This document shows positions 9,911-21,593 of a stretch of DNA of 64,000 nt, piece after piece (the first letter of the stretch is position 1; each line of letters starts with the position of its first letter). The notes under the pieces were generated by a model. The model searched no databases. It was not told the DNA's origin and saw only the letters and a program-made list of their open reading frames with translations. The stretch is from Patiria pectinifera (taxonomy: Eukaryota > Echinodermata > Asteroidea > Valvatida > Asterinidae). The position numbers and the translations under genes are program-made. The DNA is taken from contig CM057141.1 in assembly GCA_029964075.1 (NCBI GenBank), forward strand, positions 11,408,001 to 11,472,000, read 5' to 3'.

Positions 9911-10984
9911 GTCTCTCAAAATTCCAAACTTTGCAGGAAAACAAAGTCAATGCTACATGCAGGCCACGGGGGTGGCATGAAATAAAGGTGCTATACTATT
10001 AGAAAACTGTTCTGCACAATAAAACCAGAAAATTACTCTTTTTAAATATTGAGTGCAGTCAGTAGCAGTATGAAGGAAAGAAAATAAAAAAATACTCAGA
10101 AGTACTCCGAATTCTCTGTAATCAACCAATTTGGTGTGGTGAATTGCCAAGGGAGTTGTGTGGCCACAATTGCAAAAATCAGCATGGTGAATAGTTTTGG
10201 GCATGCCTGTGGATGAGACCTTGAAATAAATACACAGCAATAAATTGACTTGTATTGACCCTGTGTTGTGTGTGTATGGGTGGGGGAAGGGGGTGGGGGG
10301 GAAGGGGGGGGGTGGGATTGTGAGGGAGTAGGTGGAGAGGGGTTGGGATATGGCCTTGGCTATGTACCTGTAACAGTGACACCAATGCATGTACAGAACA
10401 GCTTCATATTCCATCACTAGTGATTCGTTTTGCATGTAATTAACATGGAACTTCTGAAAATGCCAGCAAAGAGTCGAAGAATTGAAGTCTTCAACTTGGA
10501 ACCCCAAACATCCATCTCTCAAGTACAGGTGAACCCTCAGACGCCCAACTCCTTGTCCAGCCGTATCAGATACAGACATCTTATGGATTCAAGCAGCGCA
10601 ACCTTAGTTAGCTGTGACATTGGGATCAGCTAAACCGCAGTCCAACCACAGCCGAGACCGCTTTCCAAACTAGGGGGTCAAGGCCGGGCTAGTTTTGTTG
10701 TCATCTGTGCCGGCATGAGTGAAACTCTTGGTCGATGCTCCTTGGGAAAACTACAAGCAGATGTTGTAGTTTCAAGACATACATGTAAATGTGACATGTA
10801 CATTTGGAACTGAATCCACCCACTGTGCCTACAGGCAAAACCAATTAGTTTTCACCTCCTCTGGAAAAACTACTGAACTTTTCATGTTGATTGATGTGTG
10901 GGGAGCTCTATGCGGCAATATTGACACTTACAGTAGGAGATACATCCTACTCAGTTTTCTACTAGATTTTTGTTTCGTTCTGGT
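9911..10984. other. No supported gene; G-rich simple sequence at 10270-10345
   Basis: A run of GGGTGGGGG-type sequence lies at about 10279-10345. The 208-aa minus-strand reading at 9953-10579 crosses this low-complexity tract (giving a proline-rich stretch) and contains no domain I recognise. Only its N-terminal 90 residues look moderately protein-like, with no clear splice pair. Confidence 0.4.
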
Positions 10985-11246
10985 AATGAAACCAAAGATT
11001 CCTCAAAAGTGCCCTTGGCACTGTAGCTCGAAAGCCTGAAGAAACCTGTAGAGAGAAGACAATAGTGAGAAGAAATTACAGTTTTAGAGGTGGGAGGTAA
11101 ACCCCAGAATAGTCGTCTGGGTAAAACCCACAGACTCAGGTGGGCACTGAAAACCCAATCCACATGTGGTTTAAGGCAGGAATCGAACCCGGGCTATAGC
11201 GGTGGAAGGCGAGGAAAGTACCCACTGCGCAAACCCGACTCCCCTC
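10985..11246 (-). mobile_element. tRNA-derived SINE, copy A
   Basis: Read on the minus strand it starts GGGGAGTCGGGTTTGCGCAG, containing an A-box-like TTTGCGCAGTGG, followed by the B-box-like GGGTTCGATTCC. These are the internal RNA polymerase III promoter boxes of a tRNA-related SINE head. The body contains GGATTGGGTTTTCAGTGCCC and a CTGGGGTTTACCTCCCACC segment resembling conserved SINE body domains such as the Meta domain; that comparison is from memory. A homologous copy lies at 25628-25887 and its duplicate at 54664-54934. Confidence 0.7.
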
Positions 11247-11363
11247 AATAACATCTTAAAATATCAGAACTGAATAATCAATGTCCAAGAGGAAAGTAAA
11301 ATGCACTGTTTGCACTGATCTTAAAATGGGAAAATTAAAATCTTCAAAGAACACAAAGAACAT

Positions 11364-11601
11364 TAGGCCAAAAAAAAAAAAAACTTCTGCTTCGGATTAC
11401 ATGGCATTGGAAAATAGGGGTAGGTACCGTAGGTAGGAAAGTTTTGTTTACGATCATAAGGAGGTGTCTGTTTGCAGTCAAGAGTAAAAGGTAACCATCA
11501 ATGATTTTCGGGGCCTTTTACTCATTCTCCCCCCCCCTCCACAAAAATAATTAGGGTAGGTAGGGTAAGCGGAATCAGAAGTATTATTCATTTTGGCCTT
11601 A
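11364..11601. mobile_element. Short GGCC-ended MITE (CTTCTGCTTCGG family)
   Basis: The left end, TAGGCC, poly-A and CTTCTGCTTCGGATTACATG, is roughly mirrored at the right end by GTAAGCGGAATCAGAAG and TTTTGGCCTTA. Relatives are at 37970-38247 and 42665-43646, with fragments near 31995-32080 and 62005-62075. The interior includes a C8 run and AATTAGGGTAGGTAGGG. The non-coding, AT-rich MITE character is clear; the superfamily is unknown. Confidence 0.6.
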
Positions 11602-12114
11602 TCCAAGGCGTTCGCGGTATAGTCAGAGAAGCTAGAGTGCGCCCGTGTCTGGCAGTGCCTCACAGACACCGTATTGCTGTCCATGCATCCCAGGCTGACA
11701 GACTATTAAGACAAACCATTACCCCACAATGCTATGGTGTTTGCAATTTCCTGGTTTAATGTGTGTTTCTTGATTTTTTCTCCCAGTTTTGGATGATTTA
11801 GGGCCAGTGGATATGCAGGTACGCAGGATTATGAAAATCTAAAAGTTTTATTTGACCAACCAGAGAAAGAAGTTGGAGCGTCATGAATGAATCATTTTTA
11901 GATGGCCAATCACGAGCCTTATGAATGGCGTAATGCACTTTTTCTTATGCACTTGCTGTACAACCTCACATAACACATTCTGTCGCTGACCACTGGGGAT
12001 CCAACTTACGCTATATAGAAGGGCGACATCATTAAAAATAAGAAGATAGCCTGCTCAGCTCAAATCCAGTAAGGCGTTAGATCTCCAACTGTACATGGCT
12101 TATCAGTACACACA
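11602..12114. other. No gene or recognised repeat
   Basis: A spacer of ordinary composition. I see no ORF with plausible coding character and no structured repeat. Confidence 0.4.
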
Positions 12115-12260
12115 CACGCGCGTTCACACCGTCCATCGTGGACGTCCTATTGTCCCTCTTTTGTTTGTACAGTAACGTTTTAGGAAGACTCCCATAGGTT
12201 TTGTACATGACACCAATTGCGGACGTATGCTGGGAATCGTGCACGATATTGTTCTTTTTT
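12115..12260 (+). repeat. Solitary monomer related to the 180-bp satellite of 28270-28720
   Basis: The order CCATCGTGGACGTCCTATTG, TCCCTCTTTTGTTTGTACAG, TTTTAGGAAGACTCCCATAGG, TTTTGTACATGACACC follows the monomer found three times in 28270-28720 and five times in 57530-58330. Only one diverged copy is present here. It also carries the CCATAGG-TTTTGTACA box common to the 172-bp satellite. Confidence 0.6.
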
Positions 12261-13335
12261 TTTTCTCTGGAATTTTTCGTCCACGGTTTGAATAGATGAA
12301 CACGCCCACACACGCATTGCACAATACGTGCATAAACTCGATGTGGGGCCATGCATTGCTCGATCATGTGCTGCAATTTTCGTAATCCGACCACTAAAAA
12401 AGGGAATTGATGAGATAACATTGCCTTGGTCAAGGCTAACAGAACATCAGCCAAAGTGCTTCAACCACCTTTCTATAGGTCTAAAAAGACCAGTTCCATA
12501 AAAATCTGTTTTGCCTGTTTTTCAACTCTCCTTTCAGTTTTAGGCACGGTCAGCAAGGACATGGGGGAGCATTCCGGTTTATTTATGTAGGCCATCCAAG
12601 TTGAAGAGTGAGTACCCTGGGTGATGGGGTAATTTAAGGGCCGCAACTAGTAACACCTGTCTTCCGCAATGATTCTGTTGAGTGGTGATAGATGGTTTGG
12701 CCTGCCTCCCCCCCCCCCCCCTCTCTTTTATTTTTTTTAAGGATCTGCACTACCTCTAGATCAGAACGTGAGCAGATGGCTGAGTTAGCCTGATCTTGCA
12801 CTATGGCCCGATCACAGAGTTTAAATGCCGGGGTGTGTTTAATCCAAGGTAATGCTGTGGCACATGATGCACTAGGTGCAATACCAACAGTCTTAAGTAC
12901 ATTGGGATGACAACCACAAGGCAACTGGGGAATCCACTGGGCCCTGTAACAATTGTCAGTGTCACCGAAAAGCATTTAAAGACCATCTACATATATCTGC
13001 CTCAGTTTGCCAGATGCTTGGGTTATAAACTGTCTTGCACAAACTCACCCAGAACAAGAGCGCAGGCACGTTGACTTAACATATATCTTGATAAACAAAA
13101 TAAACATCAGAGTAGAAGCTGTCTGCTTCTACTCTGAACTTACAACATCAAGACTCTTTATTCACTAATTCAAGTACCATTTTGTTTTGACCCACATTTC
13201 ACTGTACAAGCATTAGGGTGGGCATTCTAAACTTAGCATGACCCACATTTTGTGCTGACCTAGAAAAAAAAATGTGAACCCTCCCCTCAGTATCTCCAGT
13301 ACAATTTGTGGCCATCCTTCCAACAAAGAACCCAC
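12261..13335. other. No supported gene; C-run at 12708-12722
   Basis: Intergenic-looking sequence with a long C homopolymer followed by CTCTCTTTTATTTTTTTT near 12708-12740. The 113-aa minus-strand reading at 12634-12975 crosses that tract and has no recognisable domain. Confidence 0.4.
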
Positions 13336-13522
13336 CTGGGACCTGTAGGCATCACATTCTTCATCTGGCAATGTTGTCTCCAGGGGCAAGTGTTTTTTAG
13401 TGGCTTGGACCTGAACGTGCATGAACCCTTTAGGGAGTCGTGCCCGCCGATCTCTTTGGCGTTCAATCTCACCTTTCGGAATGATTTAGAAGTGTGCCAT
13501 CGGCATCTCTTTTGCACTCATT
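13336..13522 (-). pseudogene. Exon-like segment with an apparent single-base frameshift; product unknown
   Basis: On the minus strand an acceptor-like CTTACAG precedes position 13522 and a CAG|GTGGGT donor follows 13336. The first part translates in frame to NECKRDADGTLLNHSE. One base later the frame shifts, and the next stretch reads GEIERQRDRRARLPKG, then a segment ending DEECDAYRSQ at the donor. Both halves look protein-like and each frame is closed outside its half, so a one-base indel in the AAAG at about 13473-13476 would join them. The shift could be real decay, a sequencing error, or chance. The plus strand is also open here (13306-13542), which lowers confidence. No family is recognised. 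Confidence 0.35.
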
Positions 13523-15140
13523 CTGTAAGTAAGGTGTCCTAAACTTTTCTGTTTGTTTTTATTTACGAGACTAGCACGAAACCCGTGTAATTGTTCCATG
13601 ACCTGTGCAGCGAGTGCAAGTCTTCCATATATCCATGCATGACGTACTGGGCGGGAATATGTGGCCATGAGTGAACTGTGGAGGCTTTTTACATACACAT
13701 GCTTGCCATGACACAATGCGATTCAGAAGGTTCAGAATGTGGCCGCACCCTGATCTGTACTGACCACCCTAATATCTCTACCCTGTAATGGTATTTTAAG
13801 TTGGGTATACAAATCATAGCCCTTATTTTACACAACACACGCACCACACACGAAGACTGGTAAAATGAACCTGAAGCTGAAGAGCAGAACATTATTAACA
13901 CAGTATTGTTTTTCTTTTTGAGAATGCAATGTCACATACATGTACAGAGTTTTCACAGCTAGAGTGAAGGGAGGGGGAAGCATTTGCCCCACTTGTGATC
14001 TAAAGACTTATCCAAACAAGACACTAAGTTATTGTTTACTCTTCTTTATTTTCTTTACTTTTAAAGTTTCATGAAAGGTACACAGGCTGTACTCAAACTA
14101 CAACATTCATGACTTTTTAAGTGGCATGAAGATAGATAATTGGGTCATGAACCATCACATTTGTCAAATCCTGCAGTATGTATATATAGGAATGAATAAA
14201 TCAAACATTATTTTGATTACATTGAAAGATTTTTTTATGGTATGTCACAACTTGACCGTACAAGATTTATGTAGGGTGATTGCCTTTTATTGATAGAAAT
14301 TTAACTGTCAACTGTCATCCCAACTCTGCTGAGGAGAATAAAGGGAGCAGAGAAAGTTTGGGAGCTGGAATAACAGCCCTCACAAAGAGAGTATATTTGT
14401 AGACAAAATAAACATGCTCATTGAGGTGGCTGTTAATTTATACACCTGTGGTCTAATCTTAGCGTCCTTTAGCCTAGCGTCCTTTCTAGATGACTTCAGA
14501 CAATCTACATCCACTATCCACTTTTTAAAGAGTGATCTGTTTGCAAGATGTCTGGAGCTTCTGATGATGATGATGATCCGGGGAGGGGTCACCAAACAGA
14601 AGTGCATCCGAGATAGCAAAGCCTGGTTGTTGCTTCTACAGCTGGCCGGCACCGACCCTGTCTGACCCCTTGACCTCCAGGTGACCTCACGTGCCAACCG
14701 CCTCATTACTCCAAAACTCCCGTGTGCTTTGGAGCCGCTCCAAAATTTGCATCTCCCCAGAGGAGAATCACAGTTTGGAACAAAGGAACCGGGATCATCC
14801 TTCCCTTTTATCAAGTCTATTGGCTCCCACCGCCATTATTACCAAGGGAAACACGGTGTGCTGGACACCACAAACCATGGTATCTGGGCTGGTTAGTCTT
14901 GAACCCTCAACTTGTATTCACCAGGGACACAAGCTTTTTTTCAACAAGGGACTTTACAAAGCTTGTTGGCAGATGAGAACTTCAAAAAAGACACAAAGAC
15001 TGTTTAAAGGCTACTTGACCAACTCACATCTTAAAGTAATATTGAGACGAATTTTTTTTTTGAATGAACACGTATGAAACAGATTATAATAATTTTATAA
15101 CAAGAGTCAAGCCATCACAAGATTGCAGACTTTTAATTGT
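13523..15140. other. No supported gene
   Basis: Contains overlapping ORFs on both strands at 14380-14980 (up to 144 aa) without recognisable domains; openness on both strands over the same bases argues against real coding. A (GATGAT)-like microsatellite lies near 14561-14577. The minus-strand reading at 13486-13716 is weakly protein-like but has no convincing boundaries. Confidence 0.4.
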
Positions 15141-15702
15141 TTTCCTTTTTTGGGAGGGGGGGGGGGGGGAAGAGGGGCTTATGTAAAGGAGGTGAGTGCT
15201 CCCCTAGCCTTGGTCAAAGCGTTCGTCGTTTCCATCCGCACCGGACAATATTATGTACATGCAGAGCATGCATAGCATGCATAGCGCGCAACGAGATCCA
15301 ACTGATTTGCATAATAACTTGTGGCCGCATGAGGTCGCTGTTCGAGCGGAATGTTTGCATTGTGGAAGGGCTCTCTCAAGTGAAAAATGGCCTTATTTGA
15401 GAAAATTTCGGCCACTCCCAGGGGGCGGGCACCCCCTCAACATCCCCTTGGGTGGGGGGGGGGGAGAGGAGAGGGTAGAGCAAAGGAGGAGAGTGCACCC
15501 CTCACTATTACCTGTAGCTTCTACTTTGACAGTAACATAAAGGAATAAGAAGAAAATCAAAAGAACCATGCACCTAAAGCAATGATTGAACAAGGGCGGA
15601 TCCAGACAGGTTACTGCCGGAGGGGCAGAGGGTGTTGAGGGTTTTTTTTTTCAATGTATCTTTTTTCAATGTAAATTCCATCTTATGAGTATCTTTCTTT
15701 GT
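15141..15702. repeat. G-run cluster with GGGCGGATCCAG-type tip
   Basis: G homopolymers occur near 15156-15170 and 15453-15463, with GGGGGCGGGCACCCCCTC between them. AAGGGCGGATCCAGACAGG follows at about 15592-15612. The GGGCGGATCCAGG tip together with G-runs also marks the element at 18170-18538. These are probably degraded hAT-like tips, but complete boundaries cannot be drawn. Confidence 0.4.
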
Positions 15703-16249
15703 TTAAAGGTAGAGTTTCCATTTGCAGCTATCCAAAACGCCCTAAATGACAAAATAATTGACGGAAACTTACTTGGTTTTAAAGATAATGGCACTGAACT
15801 CCCTGAGAAATTGTTCTTTCTGGCATGCTGTCATTTTGAAGAAACAACAAAAGAAGGTAAAGATGCATCTGAAGATGCATTTTTGGAAATCTCCATTAGT
15901 AGTTCATTTTTAAATTGGCAAGGCCGTTAATGGGTGCGCACAAGCGTTGACACGATGCACACGCATGGTCGCTATAATTCGTCGGTTCAGTTACGTGACA
16001 TCACGTAGCTGTAATCAGTTGAATGAGAATGTGTCCCGGACACTGATTTCGGGCACAATTCAAAACATGACACTCAACTTTTGTATTGAAATCAAGATCC
16101 TAGAATATTGTTTTCTCGGGATATACAGCATTCACTCGGCTAAAACTTCATCAGGTTAGTTTGTAAGCACCCTTCTTTCGATTTTGAGCATTTTTGTTGC
16201 TTCAAACGAAAAAAATTCGTAAATGACAAATGATATACTCTACCTTTAG
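15703..16249. mobile_element. TTAA-flanked MITE, copy 2 (diverged)
   Basis: TTAA (15703-15706) with end AGGTAGAGTTTCCATTTG, and at the right CTCTACCT followed by TTAG (16246-16249). The interior keeps family landmarks: GAACTCCCTGAGAAATTG, AAACTTCATCAGGTTAG and TTGCTTCAAACGAA. It is the most diverged of the three copies, with both terminal repeats changed in parallel (AGGTAGAG/CTCTACCT against AGCTATAG/CTATAGCT), so the ends still pair. Confidence 0.7.
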
Positions 16250-17393
16250 TCCATGAAATGTAAAGTGAGGATGGATTTTGAAATTGGTCGGATGTCGGAA
16301 AACTTTATTACATTATTCCAACATTGTCTTCAACGTTCTATTTGGTATTCTATTTCTGATGGCAATCAAGGTATCGTCTATGTGCTTCAGAATGTTCTCA
16401 TAAAATCACATTCAGAAACACAATGTTGGCATTGTTAAAAAAAAAAGAGTCTAGTCTGTTTATACTTTTGGCCCTCTCTAGATCGAGGACGCTATCTGGC
16501 GTACTCATGAGCATCGAGTGAGAACTGCTTCCTGGACATTCACAGCATGTTGCGATGCATGTTCCCTCTTAAAATCCTCTGAAATCTTTCCAATTCATAT
16601 CAGGAAGTGGCATACCAAACTTCCGATATTTTGCGGAACTTTACCCAACCTATCGACCCTGAACCCATACCATACTGGTATTTAATTTAACGTAAATAAA
16701 CAGCATAACACGAATCCACATGGGTCCAGTCGTGTTAACAATGACAGTCTGGGTTTTCCTGCACATACTGGACGCGTGCCCAAAATATAATATCATCATC
16801 ATATCTCATTCACTGCAGATCACAATAACAGGCCCAAAATAGATTGCCCGGACGCGTGGCTATGCTGGCTGGTAGATACACATGCAGCCTACAGGTAATG
16901 ACGCCCCTCCCCCCCCCCCCCCTCCCAAAGGAAAAAAACAGGCAGACACTTGCTGTCAACATCTGGGCTAGGGATATATAAATAATTTATGAAGTTTGGG
17001 TGAAGCAATCATGATAGTGGTGATGCTCATTGCTCATTGGTAACAATCAAGGCAACAGGGATGCAACAGGGACCGGCCATGATACAGGGAAATTTGTTGG
17101 CACGCCATTAATTGTATCAGCTGCAAATGAGCGTCACCGCTTGTAAATACAAGTTTCAGGCTTGATGCAAAAGATGGAATTAGGAAATGGAAAGTGTCTG
17201 TCCGTTTTCTGTGGTTGAAAAGACATGAGTAAAATCTGACCAACACTGGGTTAACTGTGCATTCTCTGTAAGAAAAAAGCACTTCTACATGTACATTACG
17301 CAATAGTTGGGAACCGGGTTTGAATAAATCACATAATTTTAAACTAGTAATCAGTGCAGACGCATTTGGGCACATGATCACTGTCCTGAACAT
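16250..17393. other. No supported gene; C-run at about 16908-16923
   Basis: Ordinary AT-rich spacer with one long C homopolymer. The 119-aa minus-strand reading at 17034-17393 has no recognised domain or splice support. Confidence 0.4.
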
Positions 17394-17785
17394 ACTGAAT
17401 ATTTGAATATTCGATCATCAACCGAATATGCTTTTGGCCATTTTGAAAATGTGCACTCACAACTGTGATGTTATTTAATCATAAAGTTGTATTTTTTAAT
17501 TGTCAGATGCCACTTTTTGTCGAGGGTAATTTCTTGGTCGACACCTATTTGTTGGTCCCATTCTTTTAGCTGGGTAAAATCCCTTGACAGTTATACAGTT
17601 CTTTCTGCAAAACACCCGAGCGGCCCATAACATCTATTGGCCGCATGGGCTTTGTATGCAACTTTTGACCAGCAAGGGGCAGATGCAGATGGCGTGTGTA
17701 AAACCTGACTGGCGAGTTTCAAATATTCGAATATTCGGTCAAGTGCACTTTCGAATAATCAAATACTTATTCGAAAATGGACAGC
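17394..17785. mobile_element. AT-rich hAT-like element with CGAATATTCG ends
   Basis: The left end contains AATATTTGAATATTCGATC and ACCGAATATG. The right end, read inward, begins AGGGCTGTCCATTTTCGAAT and continues through CCGAATATTCGAATATTTG. Such ends, with repeated CGAATATTCG, resemble hAT superfamily tips. Target-site duplications are not clear. The interior has no transposase. Confidence 0.45.
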
Positions 17786-18169
17786 CCTAATCACTGTACA
17801 CTCATGGGGCCCCCTTCAATGGAGACACCATTGTGCTTGCTATTCATTGGACACAGCAACTGCCCCATGATGAATTATCTGTACAATAGCTTTCGCTATT
17901 GAAGGATGCCTTTGTGACAGAAGTGATAGCATGCAGATGTATCATTTCTTAGTCAAAATGAATTTAACAATGAATTTTGTTTCTAACACATCACATATTC
18001 ATCACAGCCTAGAATTTACCTCAGTCTTAACTCACCTCATTGAGATATTTCTTTTTACATAAAATGATTTTGAACAGAAACGACTAGAATAGCATTTTTT
18101 TTCTGGGTCCCCCCCCCCCCTCCCCTCCTGCAGGTCCACAGGTGAGTTTAACAATATTTGCTACAAAAT

Positions 18170-18538
18170 CAGGCGCGGAGCCAAGGGGGGGGGGTCCAAA
18201 AAATAACCTGCTCTGTCAAAAAAAAAAAAAAATCATAGAAATTCCTTAAAAATAACCCGAACCCCCCCACTCTGACACCCAAAATCTTTTACCTGGTAAT
18301 AATGTGCGCCTTTGCACAAAATAAGGACAGAGCAAGCTTGGTTAGGGATTATTTGTACACTTTTCTGTAATATAGTGTTAATAATCCTCTGATTTGAACA
18401 GCGCCCCCATTGAAAGTATGGTACCCCCATATTGATTTTCGGAGTCGAAGTGTCAGGAGAAAAAAAATGTCTACATTTCAGATTTTTTTGCTAATGAACC
18501 CCCCCCCCCCCCCGCAAAAATTCCTGGATCCGCCCCTG
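18170..18538. mobile_element. hAT-like MITE with CAGGGGCGGATCCAGG-type ends
   Basis: The left end is CAGGCGCGGAGCCAAG followed by a G-run; the right end read inward is CAGGGGCGGATCCAGGAATT followed by a 15-nt G-run (C on the plus strand, about 18499-18514). The ends match with a few substitutions. I found no clean 8-bp duplication. Non-coding. Confidence 0.55.
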
Positions 18539-18863
18539 AAAATACTAACCCCCAAATCCATCCATTTCTAGAAAGCAGATGTTGTATATTCCCTTTAATG
18601 CAATGGTGCACCACTGGGACAAATAAAAAAAAACCTTTTGAAATTGTCAAAATAAATCGTCCGCGAGTGCAAACAAAAAGGCAAAATAGTCGTAAATCCT
18701 TGGTCAGCCTAATTATTTTAGCAGAACTTCTACTTTGTCAAACAGTTATTGAACAGACTCTTTTTTACAGTTTGTTTTCCCACATGACCTCTGGCAGTAT
18801 TACTACTCATGGCAAAAAAAAAGGCTCTCTGAGCTTAACTATCTTGCCAGGCTGGGTCCACAA

Positions 18864-18880
18864 CCCCCCCCCCCCCCCCC
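18864..18880 (+). repeat. C17 homopolymer
   Basis: Uninterrupted C-run. Several others of 10-17 nt occur in the window and most sit near MITE tips; this one has no recognisable tip beside it. Confidence 0.9.
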
Positions 18881-19019
18881 AATATTTGTTTAATTATTGA
18901 TTTTGTTTTTACATTTCAAATACCAGCTCCATTGATCTGAATGAACTCTGCACAAGAACAGTAGATTGCACTGTGTGGACTACTCAGGAGAACCCTTGGA
19001 GGACACTCTGTGCGAACAC

Positions 19020-19300
19020 ATGTCATTTCATTTCATTTCATTTCATTTCAGAAACATTTATTTCCACATGAATAAGCACTTTAGAAAACAAAACAATTGT
19101 TGTATAAAAATTACTAAGTGGCGGCATTACACAAGAAGCCGAAGCTTATAAACGGAATGCCTTAAACACAAAAAAATATTTATATACAAATAAACAATAC
19201 TGAAAAAGGAAGACTAAATTAAAAGACAAAACACAACAAAACAATGAAAACAGAAACAGACAAACAAACGAAGTGGACATAAACTTAATAAACTTTACAG
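19020..19300 (-). mobile_element. 3' end of a non-LTR retrotransposon with (TGAAA)n tail
   Basis: Read on the minus strand the sequence runs through CTTCTTGTGTAATGCCGCC, AAGTGCTTATTCATGTGG and GGAAATAAATGTTTCTG, then a pentanucleotide array TGAAATGAAATGAAATGAAA (19021-19050). An AATAAA signal followed by a simple-sequence tail is typical of LINE 3' ends. No reverse transcriptase reading is visible upstream within 1 kb, so it is a heavily 5'-truncated copy. Confidence 0.55.
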
Positions 19301-20189
19301 ATGGACACGTATACGAAACATACTAGTGATACGACACAGTTTATAAAATGGATGATCCATACCTTGTGTGGACAATTCCCTTCTTCTCGTGCAGTTAAGA
19401 GAAAACACGGTTCAAAACATTGCCACTTGCGTTTGTTTGCAGTGAAGTAAGATATATGTTTTTCAGAAACTGGGAAAGATATGTGGACCTCTTGCAAGTC
19501 CAAAAAATGTCTTAAGATCCTGCATCATGTGCATGAACATCATTTCATTGACAGGTCCTTAGTGACTGTACCGTAAACTCTGGTTTGCATAGGCACGTGT
19601 GGCACAGAATTCTGTTTACAGGACAAAATAATATTCACCTGTGCAAAAACTGGCCGAGTGTCAAATTTGTGCGAGCACTTTGTGGATAACACATGCAGGA
19701 TCGATTTCCCTTTAACATACAAGCAAAGCTAACTCCATCAAAGGATGAAGCTCAAACACCACAAAAGGCCGACAACACTTTTCATGTTCATGTAGCTGTC
19801 TGAATTCATGTATCACCAACTGACGTGTTTAAATTACTCCTTATCATCTTATCATGTCTACAGCATTTACTGCACATGAATTTGATGCCAAACCTAACCA
19901 AAACACGTGCTCGTAAACAACCTGTAAATGTGATCAGTAAAAATAGACATTCTCAATCGAAAATCTAGACAGCATATTATAGTAGGCCCTACGTACACAT
20001 GTACACGATGGTTCTCGAACCATGCGTCTGAACTGCTTTCGCAATTATCTATAAAGAGTGACTAATCAGAATGAAGGTTGCCACGTTGCATCTATAATGA
20101 CCAGTAATGTATCCAGCTTTTGATGTGGGGGCGACCGCACTCGCACATCCGCGCCAAAATGTAGACAAGGTGCCCCCCTTCCCGCCCCT
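19301..20189. other. No gene or recognised repeat
   Basis: Spacer of ordinary composition. Short ORFs show no domain. A small GC-rich segment near 20126-20195 (GGGGGCGACCGCACTCGC) is probably a MITE tip remnant. Confidence 0.4.
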
Positions 20190-21010
20190 TAAAAATGGAC
20201 CTTTAATGTGATGTCACATTGTAACTTCCGGTCTGGTGACGTCATCAATCTTTCTCCCCCTCAACTTGTTTTTATCATGAAGCTGATTATATACATTTAT
20301 ATTATTAAGTGATTTCAGCAAACTTCGACACACGCATCAACTGATTATTCATTTACAACATTTTTCAACCTGCCGCTAGAGGACGCTCTAACATTAACGT
20401 CGCCGGTAATTTTGTTGTAAAGTACGACCTAGCCAGAGACTAACACCGTTGAAAGCGAGTTCACATCTTTTTCCACTTTCAAATTATAAGGCACTTCCGG
20501 TTTGGACTGGAAGGAAGGGTCACGTGATTTCGCACACACAAGAAAAAATGAAGACCCTGGATTATTCTATCAATTCCAGCAAACGTCAAGTTCAGGTCTC
20601 TCACGGTTGATTTTACATGTATATTGATTTTCAACGATTAAATCTATTAATCTTTCACTTAATGTAACGTGACCCATGATAATGTCATCGTGACGTCGCC
20701 TCAATTTTGTCTATAACACATCCCGGTCTAGGTACATACCAACTTTCATGCCAATCGGACCTGTAGTTCTGGAGATATATAGGCCTTCAAAATATGCACA
20801 TTAAATGTGACGTCAATTAGGGTCACGTGATGACGTCATGATGTGTTAATGTTCGGCACACATCTTCAGGTGTTGGTCTTAGTGTGTGCCGAGTATAAAG
20901 GCAATCGGATTGATTTAGTGCCCACAGTGCCTTCCTTGATGAAAACATGTACAAATGCTATGGACGGGAGTCTGAAAAATAAAAAAAATAAAAACAAAGG
21001 CCAGTTAGGC
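20190..21010 (-). repeat. Inverted relative of the 1551-2400 satellite-related element
   Basis: On the minus strand the order is a poly-T tract, CAGACTCCCGTCCATAGC, ATTTGTACATG, then GGCACACACTAAGACC, CTGAAGATGTGTGCCG, ATCACGTGACCC, GCGTCCTCTAGCGGCAGG and CACCAGACCGGAAGTTAC. This mirrors the order at 1551-2400. Just outside the poly-T end is GGCCAGTTAGGCC beside GCCGAAACAGCC, a decayed form of the palindromic terminus seen at 1414-1512. Boundaries are approximate. Confidence 0.55.
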
Positions 21011-21593
21011 CGGTTGCCGAAACAGCCAAAAATAACAACTCTCTTACTTTGATGGCAATTGAGGCAGATCTTACTGGTAATAAAAGGTAAAGAGATACAG
21101 CTTAAATTATGCATTTTATTTCACTCTTGTTTCATGACAAGTAGGACGTGTGGAACACAAGCAAAATCAAGAATACTTTGTGTGGAATAAGTGTGTGCAT
21201 TTGTGGGAAGTACGGGAATCAGGTACCCGATTGAAAAAAAACCCACAGGCACCCGGGTATGAGACAAACATCCCTGTTTCTTACATATTTCTAACTGCAA
21301 ATGGGCGTTGCACTGCAGCCTTGTTAGGGCAGAGGGCAGAACACTTTTTGTGTTTTATTTTGTACAATTACTCATTTCATAGTTCGACTATAACAATGTG
21401 GGGTTAACACATTTTAAATTTAGTATCAGGAATAGTAAAAGAAGCACTGTAACCCCTTCATACCTGGCCCACCCTCCTGTTATGTGATATCCAGCACCAG
21501 CATTCTATGGTCATATTCCATGAATTTTCAATACCATGTGGACAGATTTGTTCATTCCATCAGAGAAGGTTCAGCTGACAGGGGACATACTCC
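21011..21593. other. No gene seen; fragment of a GGTACCCG-type hAT-like repeat
   Basis: AGGTACCCGATTGAAAAAAA and CACCCGGGTATGAG near 21222-21262 resemble the subterminal part of the hAT-like element at 31184-31632. The remainder is unremarkable. Confidence 0.4.

Noticed and set aside
9953..10579. 208-aa minus-strand ORF
   Set aside because: The middle is translated from a G/C-rich simple tract, there is no recognisable domain, and no consistent splice sites or codon bias.
10985..11246. True tRNA gene
   Set aside because: A and B boxes are present, but no cloverleaf with a paired acceptor stem can be drawn and a long SINE body follows.
14380..14980. Overlapping 83-144 aa ORFs on both strands
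   Set aside because: Open on both strands in several frames, no domain, and no clear splice pair; better explained by chance in a less AT-rich patch.
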